Part shown: piece after piece, positions 13,321 to 25,952 of the stretch
Layout of the letters: each line of letters opens with the position of its first letter
How positions within the stretch are numbered: position 1 is the stretch's first letter
Source: Gigaspora margarita
Taxonomy: Eukaryota > Glomeromycota > Glomeromycetes > Diversisporales > Gigasporaceae
Assembly: GCA_009809945.1 (NCBI GenBank)
Contig: WTPW01000514.1
Span: forward strand, 1 to 64,000
Direction: 5' to 3'
DNA: 64,000 nucleotides
Translations under genes and position numbers: made by a program
The notes under the pieces: model-generated
The model's input: only the letters and a program-made list of their open reading frames with translations
Database searches by the model: none
Told to the model about the DNA's origin: nothing

Positions 13321-15382
13321 ATGGAAAGACTTACTGCCGCGCAAAAAGTTTTACTCACTCCAGATGTTTTATACGGTATTTCTTCTTATTTTGACCGTCA
13401 AGATGACCTCTTGAAATGTGTTTTTGTACATCCTATATGGGCGATAGTATGTTTGTTTATTATTATTTTTATTATTTATATCTATTATCTATTTATCTAT
13501 TATTATATACTTCTTCTTTTCTTTCTTGATATCTTTATATAATAATTAATTAAAAACATTTCTATATTCTCTTTTATATTCTTCCTTTTAATTTATTTTA
13601 ACGTATATTAACGTATATAAAAAGGTCTTTATAAAACAACTATGGAAAGCTCCTATATGGAAAACAAAAGAATCTGTTAATCTCTTTTTACGTACTCTTC
13701 GAAAAGTAAAATCTTGCTTTTTATATGGACATATGGTACATAGAGTCATATTTAAAATTTATAGACCTTATGACACTACTTCAGCCTTTACCGCTAATGA
13801 TCTTAGAGTTATCTCTCGAAAGTGTCCTAATTTGAGGCATCTCACCTTTGCTACTACGGCTCCACCTTTCTCCCATTCAAATGTTGAACTTCTTTTAAAT
13901 TCTTCTCCTAATTTAATCACTTTTACTGTACTTGATTGTGATAGTCAATGGTTAGAAGGTGCTCTTACGCCGTTACGCCAAGGTCGATGTCCTAAATTAC
14001 AACATTTAGAGATTAATGATTGTAATAGATCTTGGTCATTTAATGTTCTTAGAGATATTGGTGAAAATTGTCCTTCAATTATTTCTTTGAAATTATATCA
14101 AAGGGTAAATAATTTACAATTAGCTAATTTAATTGTAAACTCTTTTCCAAATCTTCAAACTTTTGAATGTAAATATATTAACGAAGCTGGATTACAAGGT
14201 CTTATCACTGGTTTACATAATCTTAAATCTTTAAGTGCTCAATTCGAAAATGATATTCAAGTTTCTGAAACTTTGGCTCCTAAATTTGCAAAATTAGAAG
14301 CTCTTAGAATTAGAGCTATTCATGTTCAAGATCATAATCCTCTTTTCTCTGTAGCTTTTTCTCAACATCAACCTTGTCTTAGACAATTATATTTAGCTAC
14401 TTTACATATAACTGATAAAACTATCAAGATGATTGCTATGAATTGTCATCATTTAGAATCTATTGAATTATTTATGTGTTTTTATTTAACTGATGGTGCT
14501 ATTTCAACTATTGCTCAATATCGTGGAAAAAAACTTAAACATTTAATGTTAGCTTATAATGCTTATATTACTGATATTGGAATAAATCAAATAGCTACTC
14601 ATTGTACTGAATTAAGATCTGTTGTTATTATTTCTTGCGCAAGATTAACTAATATTGCATTCAATAATATAGCTAGAGAATGTAAAAGTCTTGTTGAAGT
14701 TACTGTAAGACATGATTCTTGTCAAATGTTGGCTTCTATTGTTCATACTTTGGCTACTAGAAATAGAGGAACTTTAAAAGTTTTGAAAGCTTATGATGTT
14801 AGCACTAGAGAAATGGATAAAAAATCAAAATATAAAGCTGATGTTTCTGTTTTAGAAAGACTTGCTATACGTTGTCCTCAAATAAGAACTTTGGTACTCA
14901 AATGTTGTATTCAAGAAAAAAATCCAAGTGTATGTTAAACATCGTATATATTTATTTATTTATTATATATATATATATATATATATTTATTTATTTATTA
15001 TATATATATATTTATTTATCATTATTTATATATTATATATATATTTATTTATATATATATATATGTAAATATATATATTTATTTATTTTTTTTATTTTTT
15101 TTATTTTTTTTTCTTTTAACTAATATATAACTAATATATATATTCGTTTAGCAACTTGTTAAGGCAATTCATAAATTTAAAAATCTTGAAGAATTACAAA
15201 TTTCAACATTAGTAAAATTCTCGTCTTCACACATAAGACAATTAGAAAAACATAGAAGATTAAAATACGTTACTATTATTTACGGTCCTCTCTTAAATGC
15301 ACGATCTCGTATTCAAGAATCTAGACTTGAATCAACAGTTGGAATGAATATTACTTTACTTACACCGGTAACTGATAATTAA
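13321..15382 (+). CDS. F-box and leucine-rich-repeat protein, three exons
   Basis: Exons are 13321-13446, 13625-14929 and 15152-15382, with donors gtatgt and gtatgt, acceptors ending aaaaag and gtttag, and all junctions in phase 0. The predicted protein is 553 residues. An F-box-like start covers about residues 10-45: LTPDVLYGISSYF, then LLKCVFVHPIWA. After it come many degenerate leucine-rich repeats of the type C-P-L--L-L, for example RKCPNLRHLTF, GENCPSIISLKL and AMNCHHLESIELF. F-box proteins of this architecture recruit substrates to SCF (Skp1-Cullin) ubiquitin ligases in cytoplasm or nucleus; the substrate is unknown. The second intron contains TA-rich microsatellite DNA. Such genes form large families in arbuscular mycorrhizal fungi, so no specific orthologue is claimed. 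Confidence 0.9.
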
Positions 15383-18300
15383 TTAAAGATGGTGAATTTT
15401 TATTTTTTTTTTTATTTTTCTGATTAATTCTTAAATTTCATAGATGGTTTATAATGTAAATTTTTGTATCTAAATTTTGAGGATTGGTGTATATAGATTT
15501 ATTGGTAAAAAAAACAAAAAAAAAAAATTGTAAAAATAAAAGGTATTGTAAAAAAAAAAAAAAAAAAATCAAATAGAATAAAATATTATTCTTTTTGAAT
15601 TTTAATACATAGACAGAATACGTTCCTAATACCCAATTACGCGAAATAACGCCCGTGGAAAATCGAGTCTTTCAAATATAACTTACAAAATTAGAGCGTA
15701 CTGAATCTGAATTAATTAACGCGCATCCTAACAAACATATATAATTTATTGGCGCGACATATATTATTGGCGTGATAAATAATATATTTCGAAATAACCC
15801 CCGAAATAACGCGTTAATGTGGTAATAATTTTATAATTTTAATTGTTAACGAGACAAAAATATAAATAAACATTTTTAAAAATAAAAAATTTGTGAAAAA
15901 AAAAAAATTTTTTTATTTTTTTTTTTTTTTTAATAAAGTTTACAACTTACCGGGAATTATTTTTAGCAAATTTTAGCAAATTTCAGTAAATTTCAGTAAA
16001 TTTCAGTAAATTTCATAAACGTTTCCCTTATCACTTATTATTCCGGCTTTCATAAATACCGAGCCGACCTAAAATTAATAGGTTAATAAGGTTGGTCCTC
16101 AATTTTTAATTAATGGAAAATAGTTTGGCCGGTCAAGCAAAAAATTCACTATAAATGTTCAGTAAAATTAGTAAAATTGTAATTGTCAATAATGATTACT
16201 CAATTAATCATAGTGCTTGTACATACATGAATCACCGCCAATAAAAACTTGGGAAATATTATTTTAAGGGTGTTCTCAAGCACCTCACTCAAATGAAAAC
16301 TTAATTAGCGTTCAGTCAGGGATCAAATAGATTTACTCCAATATAAATAAAATATTAATGTATTTATAGAATTATTCCTGATTGGATGATATTTTACTTT
16401 GTAAAAAAACAAGTTTTTAAACAATTCGTTCTTTAATTAACTGCTAAGTATAATAAGTATAACCACTAAAAAATTCAAATTATTGAATTATTTGAGCAAC
16501 ATTTCAATCAACTAGCAAATCACATAAATCACATTAAAGAACCTGTTTGAGAACGCCAATAAAGGCCATAAATAGTCAACGGAACATAATATTTGTAATG
16601 TTCCGAAAGTTCCGACGATTATCACCGATCTTAAATTATGTTGAATATTTTGCATTTTCACATGTGACTTCTTAAAAATTAAGTATTCTAACTAAATGGA
16701 ATGTTGGAATGTTATTGCCAAAAAATTAAATTGGCTGAAAATTCACGAATAGGTGTGTGTTTTAGTATGTTCTCAGGTGGCTTTTCTCAATGTAATTTAC
16801 TAGTAATCTACTAGTAATCAGGGATGTTGTTCAAATCATTGCGATTAATAGAGTGGTTATTAGTTATCAGTTATGATATTACGGTTTAATTAAGACCGAT
16901 TTTCTTATTTTATCCAATCAAAGTATTCATTGAAATAATAACTCATTTGGTTAGTTTGTTTCGATTTTTTCCGACTAATTAAAAATTTACCATTTGACCG
17001 AGTTGCTTTAAGAACTCTTTTAGCCTTCTTTTAACCTACTTATGTTATCAAATGCCAAATACAGTACTTTTTATCAAATTTTTCCTATATGATGGATTAA
17101 AGGATACTCATTTATCCAGAATATCCCTGCCATTCACGTAATGATTAAAATATGATCAATGTTTACAATATACCCAATCACTCCTCAAGATAAAATACGT
17201 AAAAATAAATATAATATAAAAGTTATTTCTACAGATTACAGAAAAGACTTATCTTTTATGAGATAACACATTCTTCTTTGATTGAAAATAAAAAAAAATT
17301 GTTAACTAACACTAAAATAATTAAGACTACCCAGTTACGTGACAGCGCATGCCGTACGATAATAATAGCCATCAACCAAGTTTTTTTGATCATAACTATT
17401 ATTAGACATTGTGATAGACTTAATTTAACTTTCTTGAAGTGTGGCATATATCAGATGAGTGCTGCCAGAAAGAAAATGAAATTCGGGCTTTCAAGTATAT
17501 CATTTATCTGTTATATCATTTATCTGTTATATCATTTATCTGTTATATTATTTATAATTATTATGTTACTAGTATGGCTGAATCCGGTAAATAAAATAGT
17601 CCGGAGTTCCTTTTTCCTTTTGGTAAGCACTCATATCGATATGTATTTACAAACATATATAAATACTGTAGAAAGTTTTATTAAGTTTTTAAAAGAATGT
17701 TAAGAATTTGAAGCAATTAATGACCCTTTATTTTACAAAAAAAAAAATTTTTTTCGTAGAATTTACATTATAAAAATATATTATATAATGAAGAAGAATA
17801 ATTTATGTGAAAGTTTTGATTTAATAAAAAATTCGCTATTTTGAGAAAATTTCAAACAGTTTGGTTTTAATTCTAACCATTTTTTTTTTTTTAGTCTTCT
17901 CAACATCGATAAAATTCATATAACGAATGATTAAATACGTATTATAGCATATGTCAAGTTACGACATAAGTCAATATTACGGCATATACCTGCATTGCAT
18001 TATGACAAACTCAGTTGTTAGCTGACCATATTGGTCACATCCTAAGTTACGAATGTGAATGCTACATAAAAATTACATCATCGATCACTTTTCTACTAAT
18101 TTTATTACTGAATTTTATAATTCTTTATAACGATAGGTCAAGTAGCAAAAGTCTTTTACATAGACACCTAATTAAAGTTACGAGCAGGATCGTTTCAAAC
18201 CTTGACGGAGTTTTATACATTTACATATAAACATAGTATGTTCTTTTTTGAATAGTACCATTTTCATATTAAATATGTAGGAGACCAAATCAGGTCTGGA

Positions 18301-18752
18301 TACCCCAGAATAAAATCAAAATTTAGCTAGAATAGTCGTTTTCTCTTTGAGACATTGGTTAAGAACTTTCTATTTAATATGTATTATATCGGTAAATTCT
18401 CTAATTCCGTCAAATAACCCTTATGTAGTACGCGAAAATTTTTGCCATACACGAATATTTATAATTTTTGCCATACACATATTGATAAACATTTACACAC
18501 ATGCATACATGGCAATCTCAGTCAGTGTTTAATAAACTTGTTCTCTACTTTGTTGAAAGAGAGAACTCTTAAGTTGCTATTATCTAAAAAATTGTTATTT
18601 CATATGAAACAACTATTACAAAATAAACTAATAAATTTCGCATTATTAATAATGTATGAAAAAGGGCAAATTTATTAATATCCTAAAATTTCTTTATTGT
18701 TGGAATAATTTTTTTTTGTTCGGAGTTTTTCAAAAAATTTAGCACATTCGTT
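15383..18752. other. Intergenic AT-rich region with dispersed repeats
   Basis: No gene is supported. Several copies of a motif close to cgcgaaataacgc occur near 15637-15655 and 15795-15810. A possible small element at about 16266-16560 has ends gggtgttctcaagcacc and ggcgttctcaaacagg. A related pair occurs near 16766 (gtatgttctcaggtggc) and 17018 (gagttcttaaagcaactc), and this end sequence also recurs near 32820-32850. Three copies of a tatatcatttatctgt unit lie at 17500-17550. A 141-codon frame at 17278-17703 starts at TTG, is hydrophobic through these repeats, and is not accepted as a gene. Confidence 0.5.
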
Positions 18753-19140
18753 ATGTTAACTATATCAAAGTATTTTCATGTTTCATCAAATTTCAATAAA
18801 TTCCTTTTATATTTCTCATTTTTCCTTCTTCAACCATTATTAGTTTGTTCTAAAGGAGGAGGAGGGGCCGAAGGTGGTAGTTCATCTAGTTCCTTTGGTG
18901 GCAGTAGTTCAAGTTCTAGTTCAAGATCATCAACGTCAACATTATGGGTCTTTTGGTATTATGATCCCGACGGAGTTAGAAAATGTGGAAATTACTGCAT
19001 AGTTATGTTTTCTATTGTCGGAGTTTTAATCTTATGTAGGTACATTTGACCTTTGAGAGTTTGAGAGACTCAAATATCTTTTCAGATATAAAATATCCTA
19101 ATTACTATAATTATTATATATTATTATTATTATTATTATA

Positions 19141-19192
<52 letters not shown>

Positions 19193-20026
19193 ATATTATT
19201 ACCTTGCAACTATTACTAAAATTTGATCATAATTCTAGGTATTATTTTATGTGGATTTTGGAGATGTTACATGATAAGAAAATTTTACAAAGATGATCGT
19301 ATACATAATGATTATGAAAGTGCATTTGATGATTTTATGCGTGAACATGAAATGGCAACAAACAATCATAATAGAAATCAAGTAGAATTACAATATCCAC
19401 CATTAGCTCATACTACTCCTGCAGATGATCCTCCACCAGCTTATGATACTGCATATGGTGAAAAATCTCATTTACATGGTTTAAGACATAACGCCTCTTA
19501 CGAGGCTTACAAAGTTGGTAGACAATTTACACGAGATAATCCACCTCATGAAATATTACCACCAAAGGAACATATCGCTTACATTTTATCAAATGGTGGT
19601 GCTAAAACTTGGAAAATGGTAGCATATGTTGATAATGCACAAGGTAGTTCTGGTAGTTCTTCAGTGCCTAAAGATATTGCAAGTATATCAGATGATGGAC
19701 GTATTATAACATTCCATGGAAAAAATGATTCAATGGTACAAGCAAATTATCCACTTTTTAGGCCACAACTTGATAGTGATGATTCTTTACAATCAAATTC
19801 AAACATAGTAACTTCATCAACTTCGAATAATATGTCAACATCACCAGATTTACCACCAGATTATGAACAAAGTACTTCATCTGAGAGACAAATTTCATCA
19901 TCAAATTGGGATCAGAATTTAGAACCTTGGTTTTATTATTTTGAAATAACTATAATATCAAATCCTAATAAAAAAGGTTCAACTCTAGCTATTGGACTAA
20001 CCACTAAACCATATCCCAGTGAGCCT

Positions 20027-20067
<41 letters not shown>

Positions 20068-20633
20068 GATTATTATTATATTTAAATATTTTGTTTTAAA
20101 CCGTTATTATTTCATCTCTTGTAGGCTTTAGGTATTAAAAGACAATTTTTTTTAATGATTTAAGGTAGTCCAGGACATTGTATATAATTTTTTTTTTTTG
20201 TGACATAATAGATTGCCTGGATGGAATAAGCACTCTGTTGGATATCATTCAGATGATGGATGTAAATTTAATAATGATGGTCTTGGAGGACGAAATTATG
20301 GTGAAAAGTGGGGTGAAGTTGGTGACACAATCGGTAAATAGATTAATAATAACAGATAACAACAGATATTGTTTTTATAATTAAATAAATTTATATTTTT
20401 ACGTTATAGGATGTGGTTATTACCCTGATACAGGTATTGTATTCTTTACAAAAAATGGAATATCTCAAGGTAATGCATTTTCAGGATTAAAACATATCTG
20501 GTTCCCAACCGTTGGTGCTGATAATAAATGTAAAATGGATATTAACTTTGGTGATGGAACAAAAGAATTTCGATATAGAGAAGCTAGGGGAATGAGCGTT
20601 TCAGGACCAATAATATTACCTCCTAATGGATAG
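18753..20633 (+). CDS. SPRY-domain membrane protein with PPxY motifs (Ssh4/Ear1-like)
   Basis: Five exons: 18753-19035, 19239-20018, a 7-nt microexon 20125-20131, 20212-20333 and 20410-20633; 471 residues, all phases consistent. An N-terminal hydrophobic stretch (about 14-33) looks like a signal sequence. A Gly/Ser-rich lumenal segment and one membrane span (about 83-103) follow. The cytosolic part has PPAY (160-163), PPDY (300-303) and a SPRY domain (about 325-460). The domain shows FYYFEI, TKPYP-SFR-LPGWNKHSVGYHSDDG and GCGYYPDTGIVFFTKNG. In yeast, Ssh4 and Ear1 are endosomal/vacuolar adaptors whose PPxY motifs bind WW domains of the ubiquitin ligase Rsp5 to sort membrane cargo; the same role is inferred here. 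The microexon restores the family's conserved S-F-R, which strongly supports the model. Introns 1 and 2 carry ATT microsatellites. Confidence 0.88.
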
Positions 20634-21314
20634 TTTGGATAATTATTTTGAATACGAAATATATATATGTGTATATATATAATTTTCTCTCTCTCTCTCT
20701 CTCTTTTTTTTTTTTTTGTATTTTTCTTGGAATTTTAAATTTCAAAATGATTTTCCAATATATACTAACTGATTTGTATTATAATTAATCCAGAGTCAAA
20801 ATGTTGAAATGTAATTATCATATAATTATTATCAATTATAATAGCATTCCAATCGTTTAATATTCAATCATTTAATTCATGTATAATGATAGGTCCATAT
20901 TTTGACATCCGTTAAATTTAATTTTTCATAGATAAATGGATTTTCATTCAAGTTTTTTTAACATGCTCAGTTCTAGCTTCTTTATTTTTTAATATCAAGT
21001 GTTTATAACACAATTATTTTATACAAATCAAATTATTGGCACTTTCATCTATAATATTAAATTTTATATTTAGTTCGATTGAGTCGACACTTTTATTTAT
21101 AATATTAAATTTATATTTAGTTTGATTCTGTGCATATTTCTTATAATTGAACTTATAAAACTTATGATGTAAAGGTTTTAAATGAGTAATTTTCAAATAC
21201 AAAAATCTTATTACCGTATAAACGCGAAATAATACCAACTTGCGCGTTATTTCGAGTACGCCCCTGTGCGTTATTTCGAAATAAGAATTAATTATTTGAA
21301 TCATACCCTTTACA

Positions 21315-21553
21315 CAGGGTTGGCAATGGATATACTCCATTGAAAACTTGCAAACCAATGGAGCCAATGGAACCAATGGAACCAATGGAGCCAATGGAGC
21401 CAATGGAATTAGTTATTAGTTATTAACAAATACTATATTATAAGCTAGTTGGCCTCCATTGGCTCCATTCGCAAATTATTCTCAATGGAGCAATGGAGTG
21501 GTGCCAATGGAGTTGTTCTCCATTCACCCCAATGGATAAATGTGCCAACCCTG
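21315..21553. mobile_element. hAT-type miniature element with 8-bp target duplication
   Basis: The element is bounded by cagggttggca and its inverse tgccaaccctg. It is flanked on both sides by cctttaca (21307-21314 and 21554-21561), a perfect 8-bp duplication as made by hAT transposases. Inside are many 9-bp ccaatggag/ccaatggaa units in both orientations (notably 21353-21410), which also lengthen the inverted-repeat arms. No coding sequence. Confidence 0.9.
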
Positions 21554-22039
21554 CCTTTACAGTAACTAGTGATGCAATAAAGTTACGGCGACTTAAACCG
21601 TAAACTAGTTAAAATTTATGTCGTAACTAGTTACGATAATCATTGGGACGATTCGACAACATAACCAAAATAATATTTGAACAAATCCTCCGGAATTAGA
21701 TTTGGTACTAACGTGAATAGAGTTCAAAAGTAGGTTTACTTAGTACCAAACCTAGTTTCGGAACACTTTTACTTCTTTATTTTTTATGTAGGGTATATTG
21801 AAATACGCGTTAAATCGGGACGCCCATGGGTGCTAATTCGAGACATTCAAGTTTTCATTTATGATACAAACCCTTAACCATAGTTGAATATTGTCCATTC
21901 TACATTTATGTTGAACAGAGAGTACAATTTTTTAATGAGGATGTACACTGTTGAGCTTATACAGTTATATGAAGAATATTTCTCATCGTCATCATAATCT
22001 TTATACAGTAAATTATGAAATGTGATATTTGAGGGTGAT

Positions 22040-22850
22040 AAAATTAAGGGGAAATTACAATAAGGGCCTGAAAAATGAAAATAATTAAAAATAATATAAT
22101 AATTACATATAAAGGCTCAAACAAAAAATAATTACATATATAAGGACCCAAAATTTGTCGATTGTAAGTTTTAACGTTAACATTAACGTTATTAAATATA
22201 ATTTTCTTTTGACAGTTTAACAGATTACGCGTTGCTCTGGTTATACCCGACATCTGATTATAATGACATCATAGTAAAATCTTTCTATACCGACAATTTT
22301 TTTCAAAATTTTAATGGTATAATTCACTGCATCAACATTTTGAATTTTTTTTTTTTTACTAATGTCTCAAAAAATGTCAAAAATGTCGATATAACCAGAG
22401 TGACGTGTGTACGTTTTAATCAATATTTTGTTTATATAACTATTTTTGCCAATTTCTAGAAGCTAATTTAATTTTCTCTACGAATACAAATGAATTTTTG
22501 CGGGTCTAATTAACGTGTAGTAACCTTTATGAAATGCGATTCATGTTTCATAACTTATTTGATTTAGAACCGAATAACATTACAAATCAGAAATACTGAT
22601 AAATATCGTGCTTGAACTGTATCTTGGTTAAAAGAAAATTTTATTAAACGAAAAGAGAGTATAGTATAAAATGTATAAAGCAGTACATATCTGATATATA
22701 CGGTGATGATATTCAAAGAACCACTATCGTCATAACGCGAAATTATTTTGGCCTTTAATTGTAAAATTTTTCAAAATTTGGTCCCTTATATGTAATGATT
22801 TCATTATTTTCATTTTTCGGGCCCTTATATGTAAAATTAATCACATTCGG
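22040..22850. mobile_element. Inverted-repeat element, borders approximate
   Basis: About 100 nt at 22050-22160 (aagggcctgaaaaatgaaaa, then two acatata(t)aagg blocks) pairs with the reverse complement of 22750-22850. A second, inner inverted pair (ctctggttatacccgaca at 22237 and tgtcgatataaccagag near 22385) forms a hairpin of about 170 nt. No transposase frame. Exact ends and target duplication were not resolved. Confidence 0.5.
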
Positions 22851-22940
22851 ATATCAAATTTTTAACTCGGGGATCTTTTAAAATTTTACATTATATTTAT
22901 TGTAGTAATGTTTTTCCACATAATAGGTAATAAATTAAAA

Positions 22941-22980
<40 letters not shown>

Positions 22981-22990
22981 CTTTTAATTT

Positions 22991-24660
22991 TCAAGGTCTA
23001 GGACAATCAATCTCTTCAATAACATCCCATATTTCTCTAACCAGCCTTAATTGACTTTGTTTAGAATCTTTATCACCATCACAAGGTGATCCAGCTCTAA
23101 TTGCCAAATATTTGCGACCAAAAATATCAACTGGTCCTTCATCATATCCTTGAGCACTTACCATTATACCACCCGCTTCATTAAGAATTACGAGAGCTGC
23201 TGTCACATCCCTATAAAAAAAAAATAAAAATAAAAATTTGCATCATAAAGTATTCTAATATAATAAATATTCTAATAAAGTATGATAATTAAAACACAAA
23301 CCATTCCCAACATCCAAATTCATAGTAAATATCAGCACGTCCCATAGCAACGCTACAAATATTCAGAGCAGCACTACCAATACTCCTAACTCCTCTAACT
23401 AAACCAGCTTTTTTAGATGACCAAGAAACCGCACCAGGTTTTCGCAACAGATTATGAACGGAATTAACCTTTTTGCTAATGGTTATTTCTGACCGATCGC
23501 TACCGAATTCTGCGATCACCAAACACTTAGCAAGTGACGAGGGTAATTGAAGAGGAGGGTTTGGATATGAGAGAGGAAGTTTAGTCGTATGATTTAAAAA
23601 TGCGCCATGACCTTTTCGAGCTGTATATAACTTTAATGAATATTACTTTGAGAAATTTTTTGATTCTAAAAGGTATGAATTAAATTTCATCATGGAATAA
23701 AGTTTTGAGATGAATTGATTTACTTCATTAAGAAATGGGTTAAACACTACACCAACAACCGGTTCCTTATTAATTGTTAACCCGATAGAGACTGCAACGA
23801 ATGGAAATCCATGAATAAAATTTGTTGTTCCATCTGAAACAAAAAATTATAAAAAAATTTATTTATTTATTTTATTATTTTTTATGAATAAATTTATTCA
23901 AAAGGAAGAATGAAATATTCCTCACCTATCGGATCAACAATCCATGTTGGGTCATCTGTGAATTCATGCTTGTATCCAGTAGCCATCGTCTCTTCACCGA
24001 TAAATCTTAAATGATAATTAATTTAAAAAGAATATCTAACTAACTGCTTCCCAATCTTCTATAATAAAAACTACCTATGTTCCGGAAAGCTTTCCTTCAC
24101 CTTTGATTTAATTAATTCTTCTACTAATTGATCGGTTTCAGTTACTAAATCCGATTGATTCCCATATTTCGAGTGAATTTTACTATTTGTAGAATATCTT
24201 GCATTTGATGCATCAAGAATTATTTGTCCGCATTGCTTAGCTAAGTTTATAGCGAATTCTAGATATTGCTCTATAAGAATATAAATAATTTGATGAATTA
24301 TAACTTGTTCGAATTGGTTTATTATCGCTGTTTTCTATTTTACTTGGATATTGATCAATTCAATGATACAAAAATTTTTTTCGTGAGTCCCTTGAGCTCA
24401 ATTATTACATATAGATAAATCATCTAAATTATTATATTAATCTCATATTTATCTTTAAAGCTTTTGAGTCCTATAGCTGGATATTAAAACAAATATATGA
24501 ATAATTATTAAATGAATTTTGTAAATTTAGATGATTACCTTATATTGTATAATAATGGGACTTACCAGACTCAAAAAAAACTTTTTTTTTTGTATCACCA
24601 ATATTCAAGTAAATCGAAAACAGAGTAATAGATTATACATTGATTACCTGTAGAATTCAT
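22991..24660 (-). CDS. Inositol monophosphatase family phosphatase
   Basis: Six exons on the minus strand: 24648-24660 (13 nt), 24075-24270, 23926-24005, 23724-23833, 23302-23630 and 22991-23210; all phases agree and give 315 residues, the usual size for the family. The metal- and substrate-binding signatures are intact: VTETDQ (48-52 region), GEE (73-75), WIVDPIDGTTNF (91-102) with both Asp residues, GSAALN (218-223) and CWEWDVTAA (240-248). Members are Mg-dependent, Li-sensitive phosphatases that hydrolyse inositol monophosphates or related phosphate esters in the cytosol. The precise substrate cannot be decided from sequence; relatives also act on PAP or quinate-pathway products. ATG 24660 was chosen because it alone gives the short first exon that joins in phase to EQYLEFA. 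Confidence 0.93.
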
Positions 24661-25952
24661 TTTTTCTTGAAAAGGAGAATAAGAAATCAAGGCTGAAAAT
24701 GTGATTGCCGGATCGTTTTTATAATGCACAAAAAGATTGACAGTGATGGCGCAAATCGAAATGGAAAGTATCTCGAAAATTACCACCCTCAAAAAGCTCT
24801 TTCGTATTTGTGCTACGAGTTTTAAACATTTGAATCTGAAATTGGTTTTTTTTTGGATTAGATGCATTTTTTTTATCAAAAAATGGCTATTAAAGGAAAT
24901 TATAGGTATCACGGACTTATACGTAGTAGGTTCTACTGTTGATTTCGATCCGTTTCCTCTTCTACGAACGATTGTTGTAAAAAAAAACAACCTCGTACTC
25001 ACGTGACATTACCAATAAAAAATAACTGACAACATTTTTGAATAGTCCTGAACAAGGACGATGATTTTCTGCGGTGATAAATTGTTAATTCCGTCCGTGA
25101 CAAACTCAAATTCTGCAAAATTTCCGTGCATTAAAATTCATCATTTCTGCGTGAATTCTGCGTTGGTCATTTATAAATTCTGTGTTGGCTATATAGAACG
25201 TTCTGCAATCAATTTGTTTTGTCGTTTAGTCTTCGGATTATTTCGGATATTAAACAAAAATTTTCGCCCAACCACGCTCGTATTTCAAGTTTATTTATTT
25301 TCTACATCGGAACTTTTCGGAAGTTATATTTTGAGAACCTTGTACATATAAAAAAAAACTAAATAATTTATAAATCCCTAATTTCTGCGGCATTCCGTGA
25401 AGCGCAGAAAATCATCGTCCCTGGTCCTGAATTACCAGTTTGATCTTCATTTATCCTGAATAATTTTATTATATTCGTTCAATTTTAATTAGAATAAGTT
25501 TTATTTATGCTCATCAAAATTTTTCGGATCATAAATTTTGATAATACTGTAACAATTTCATTCTATTCTAAATCTTATTTATAAATTAATTAGAGTATTT
25601 TTTTATACTTCTTATTCTGTACAATTTTGTATAATATGTATCGGTATCAAACAATTAATAAAAAATGAATAAATCTCCAAAACAGAATAAATTATTTTTA
25701 ATATTGACTTGATTAATCTAGAAGTTTATTATAGAAATTGTGACCTAAAATCGCACTTTTATAGAAACCTTTATCTATGTTACGTTATTCTATTTATTAT
25801 TCTATTAATACATTGTTAAGCCAAGAAATAGCTACTAATTTTGGAATACCGATATAATCAAATTCTTATTTCCGCATTTATACCCTTTATTATCTAATTA
25901 AACTGCGCTATACTAAAAAGAGTTTAGTTGAAAGATCAAAACAAAAATTCTC
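24661..25952. other. Spacer upstream of the IMPase gene
   Basis: The stretch 24661-25044 would contain the IMPase promoter and 5' UTR; I recognise no specific element beyond one CACGTG near 25000. Overlapping frames on both strands (24595-25006) are not protein-like and are treated as shadows. The miniature element at 25053-25423 is listed separately. Positions 25432-25952 are plain AT-rich sequence. Confidence 0.5.
25053..25423. mobile_element. Miniature inverted-repeat element with 8-bp target duplication
   Basis: The left end caaggacgatgattttctgcg and right end cgcagaaaatcatcgtccctg are inverse copies with one mismatch. The flanks are perfect 8-bp repeats gtcctgaa (25045-25052 and 25424-25431), consistent with hAT-like insertion. 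A 96-codon frame inside has no recognisable domain and is not annotated as a gene. Confidence 0.88.

Larger units (their letters stand above)
20634..22990. other. Spacer between convergent genes, with miniature elements
   Basis: A CT dinucleotide tract (20683-20703) lies just after the SPRY-gene stop. Copies of the gcgttatttcg/cgaaataacgc motif occur at 21213, 21242 and 21268, and related cgcgaaatt at 22735. Two inverted-repeat elements are listed separately. A poly-A then TA tract (22937-22980) directly precedes the 3' end of the minus-strand IMPase gene. No further gene is supported. Confidence 0.55.

Noticed and set aside
17278..17703. 141-codon plus-strand frame with a hydrophobic segment
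   Set aside because: It starts at TTG, its hydrophobic part is produced by three copies of a 16-bp repeat, it has an overlapping antisense frame, and no motif is recognisable.
20178..20384. 68-codon frame overlapping the fourth SPRY-gene exon
   Set aside because: Wrong reading frame; the +1-shifted frame gives the conserved SPRY sequence LPGWNKHSVGY.
24595..25006. Overlapping frames of 135 and 89 codons on opposite strands
   Set aside because: They lie over the IMPase first exon and promoter and have no motif.
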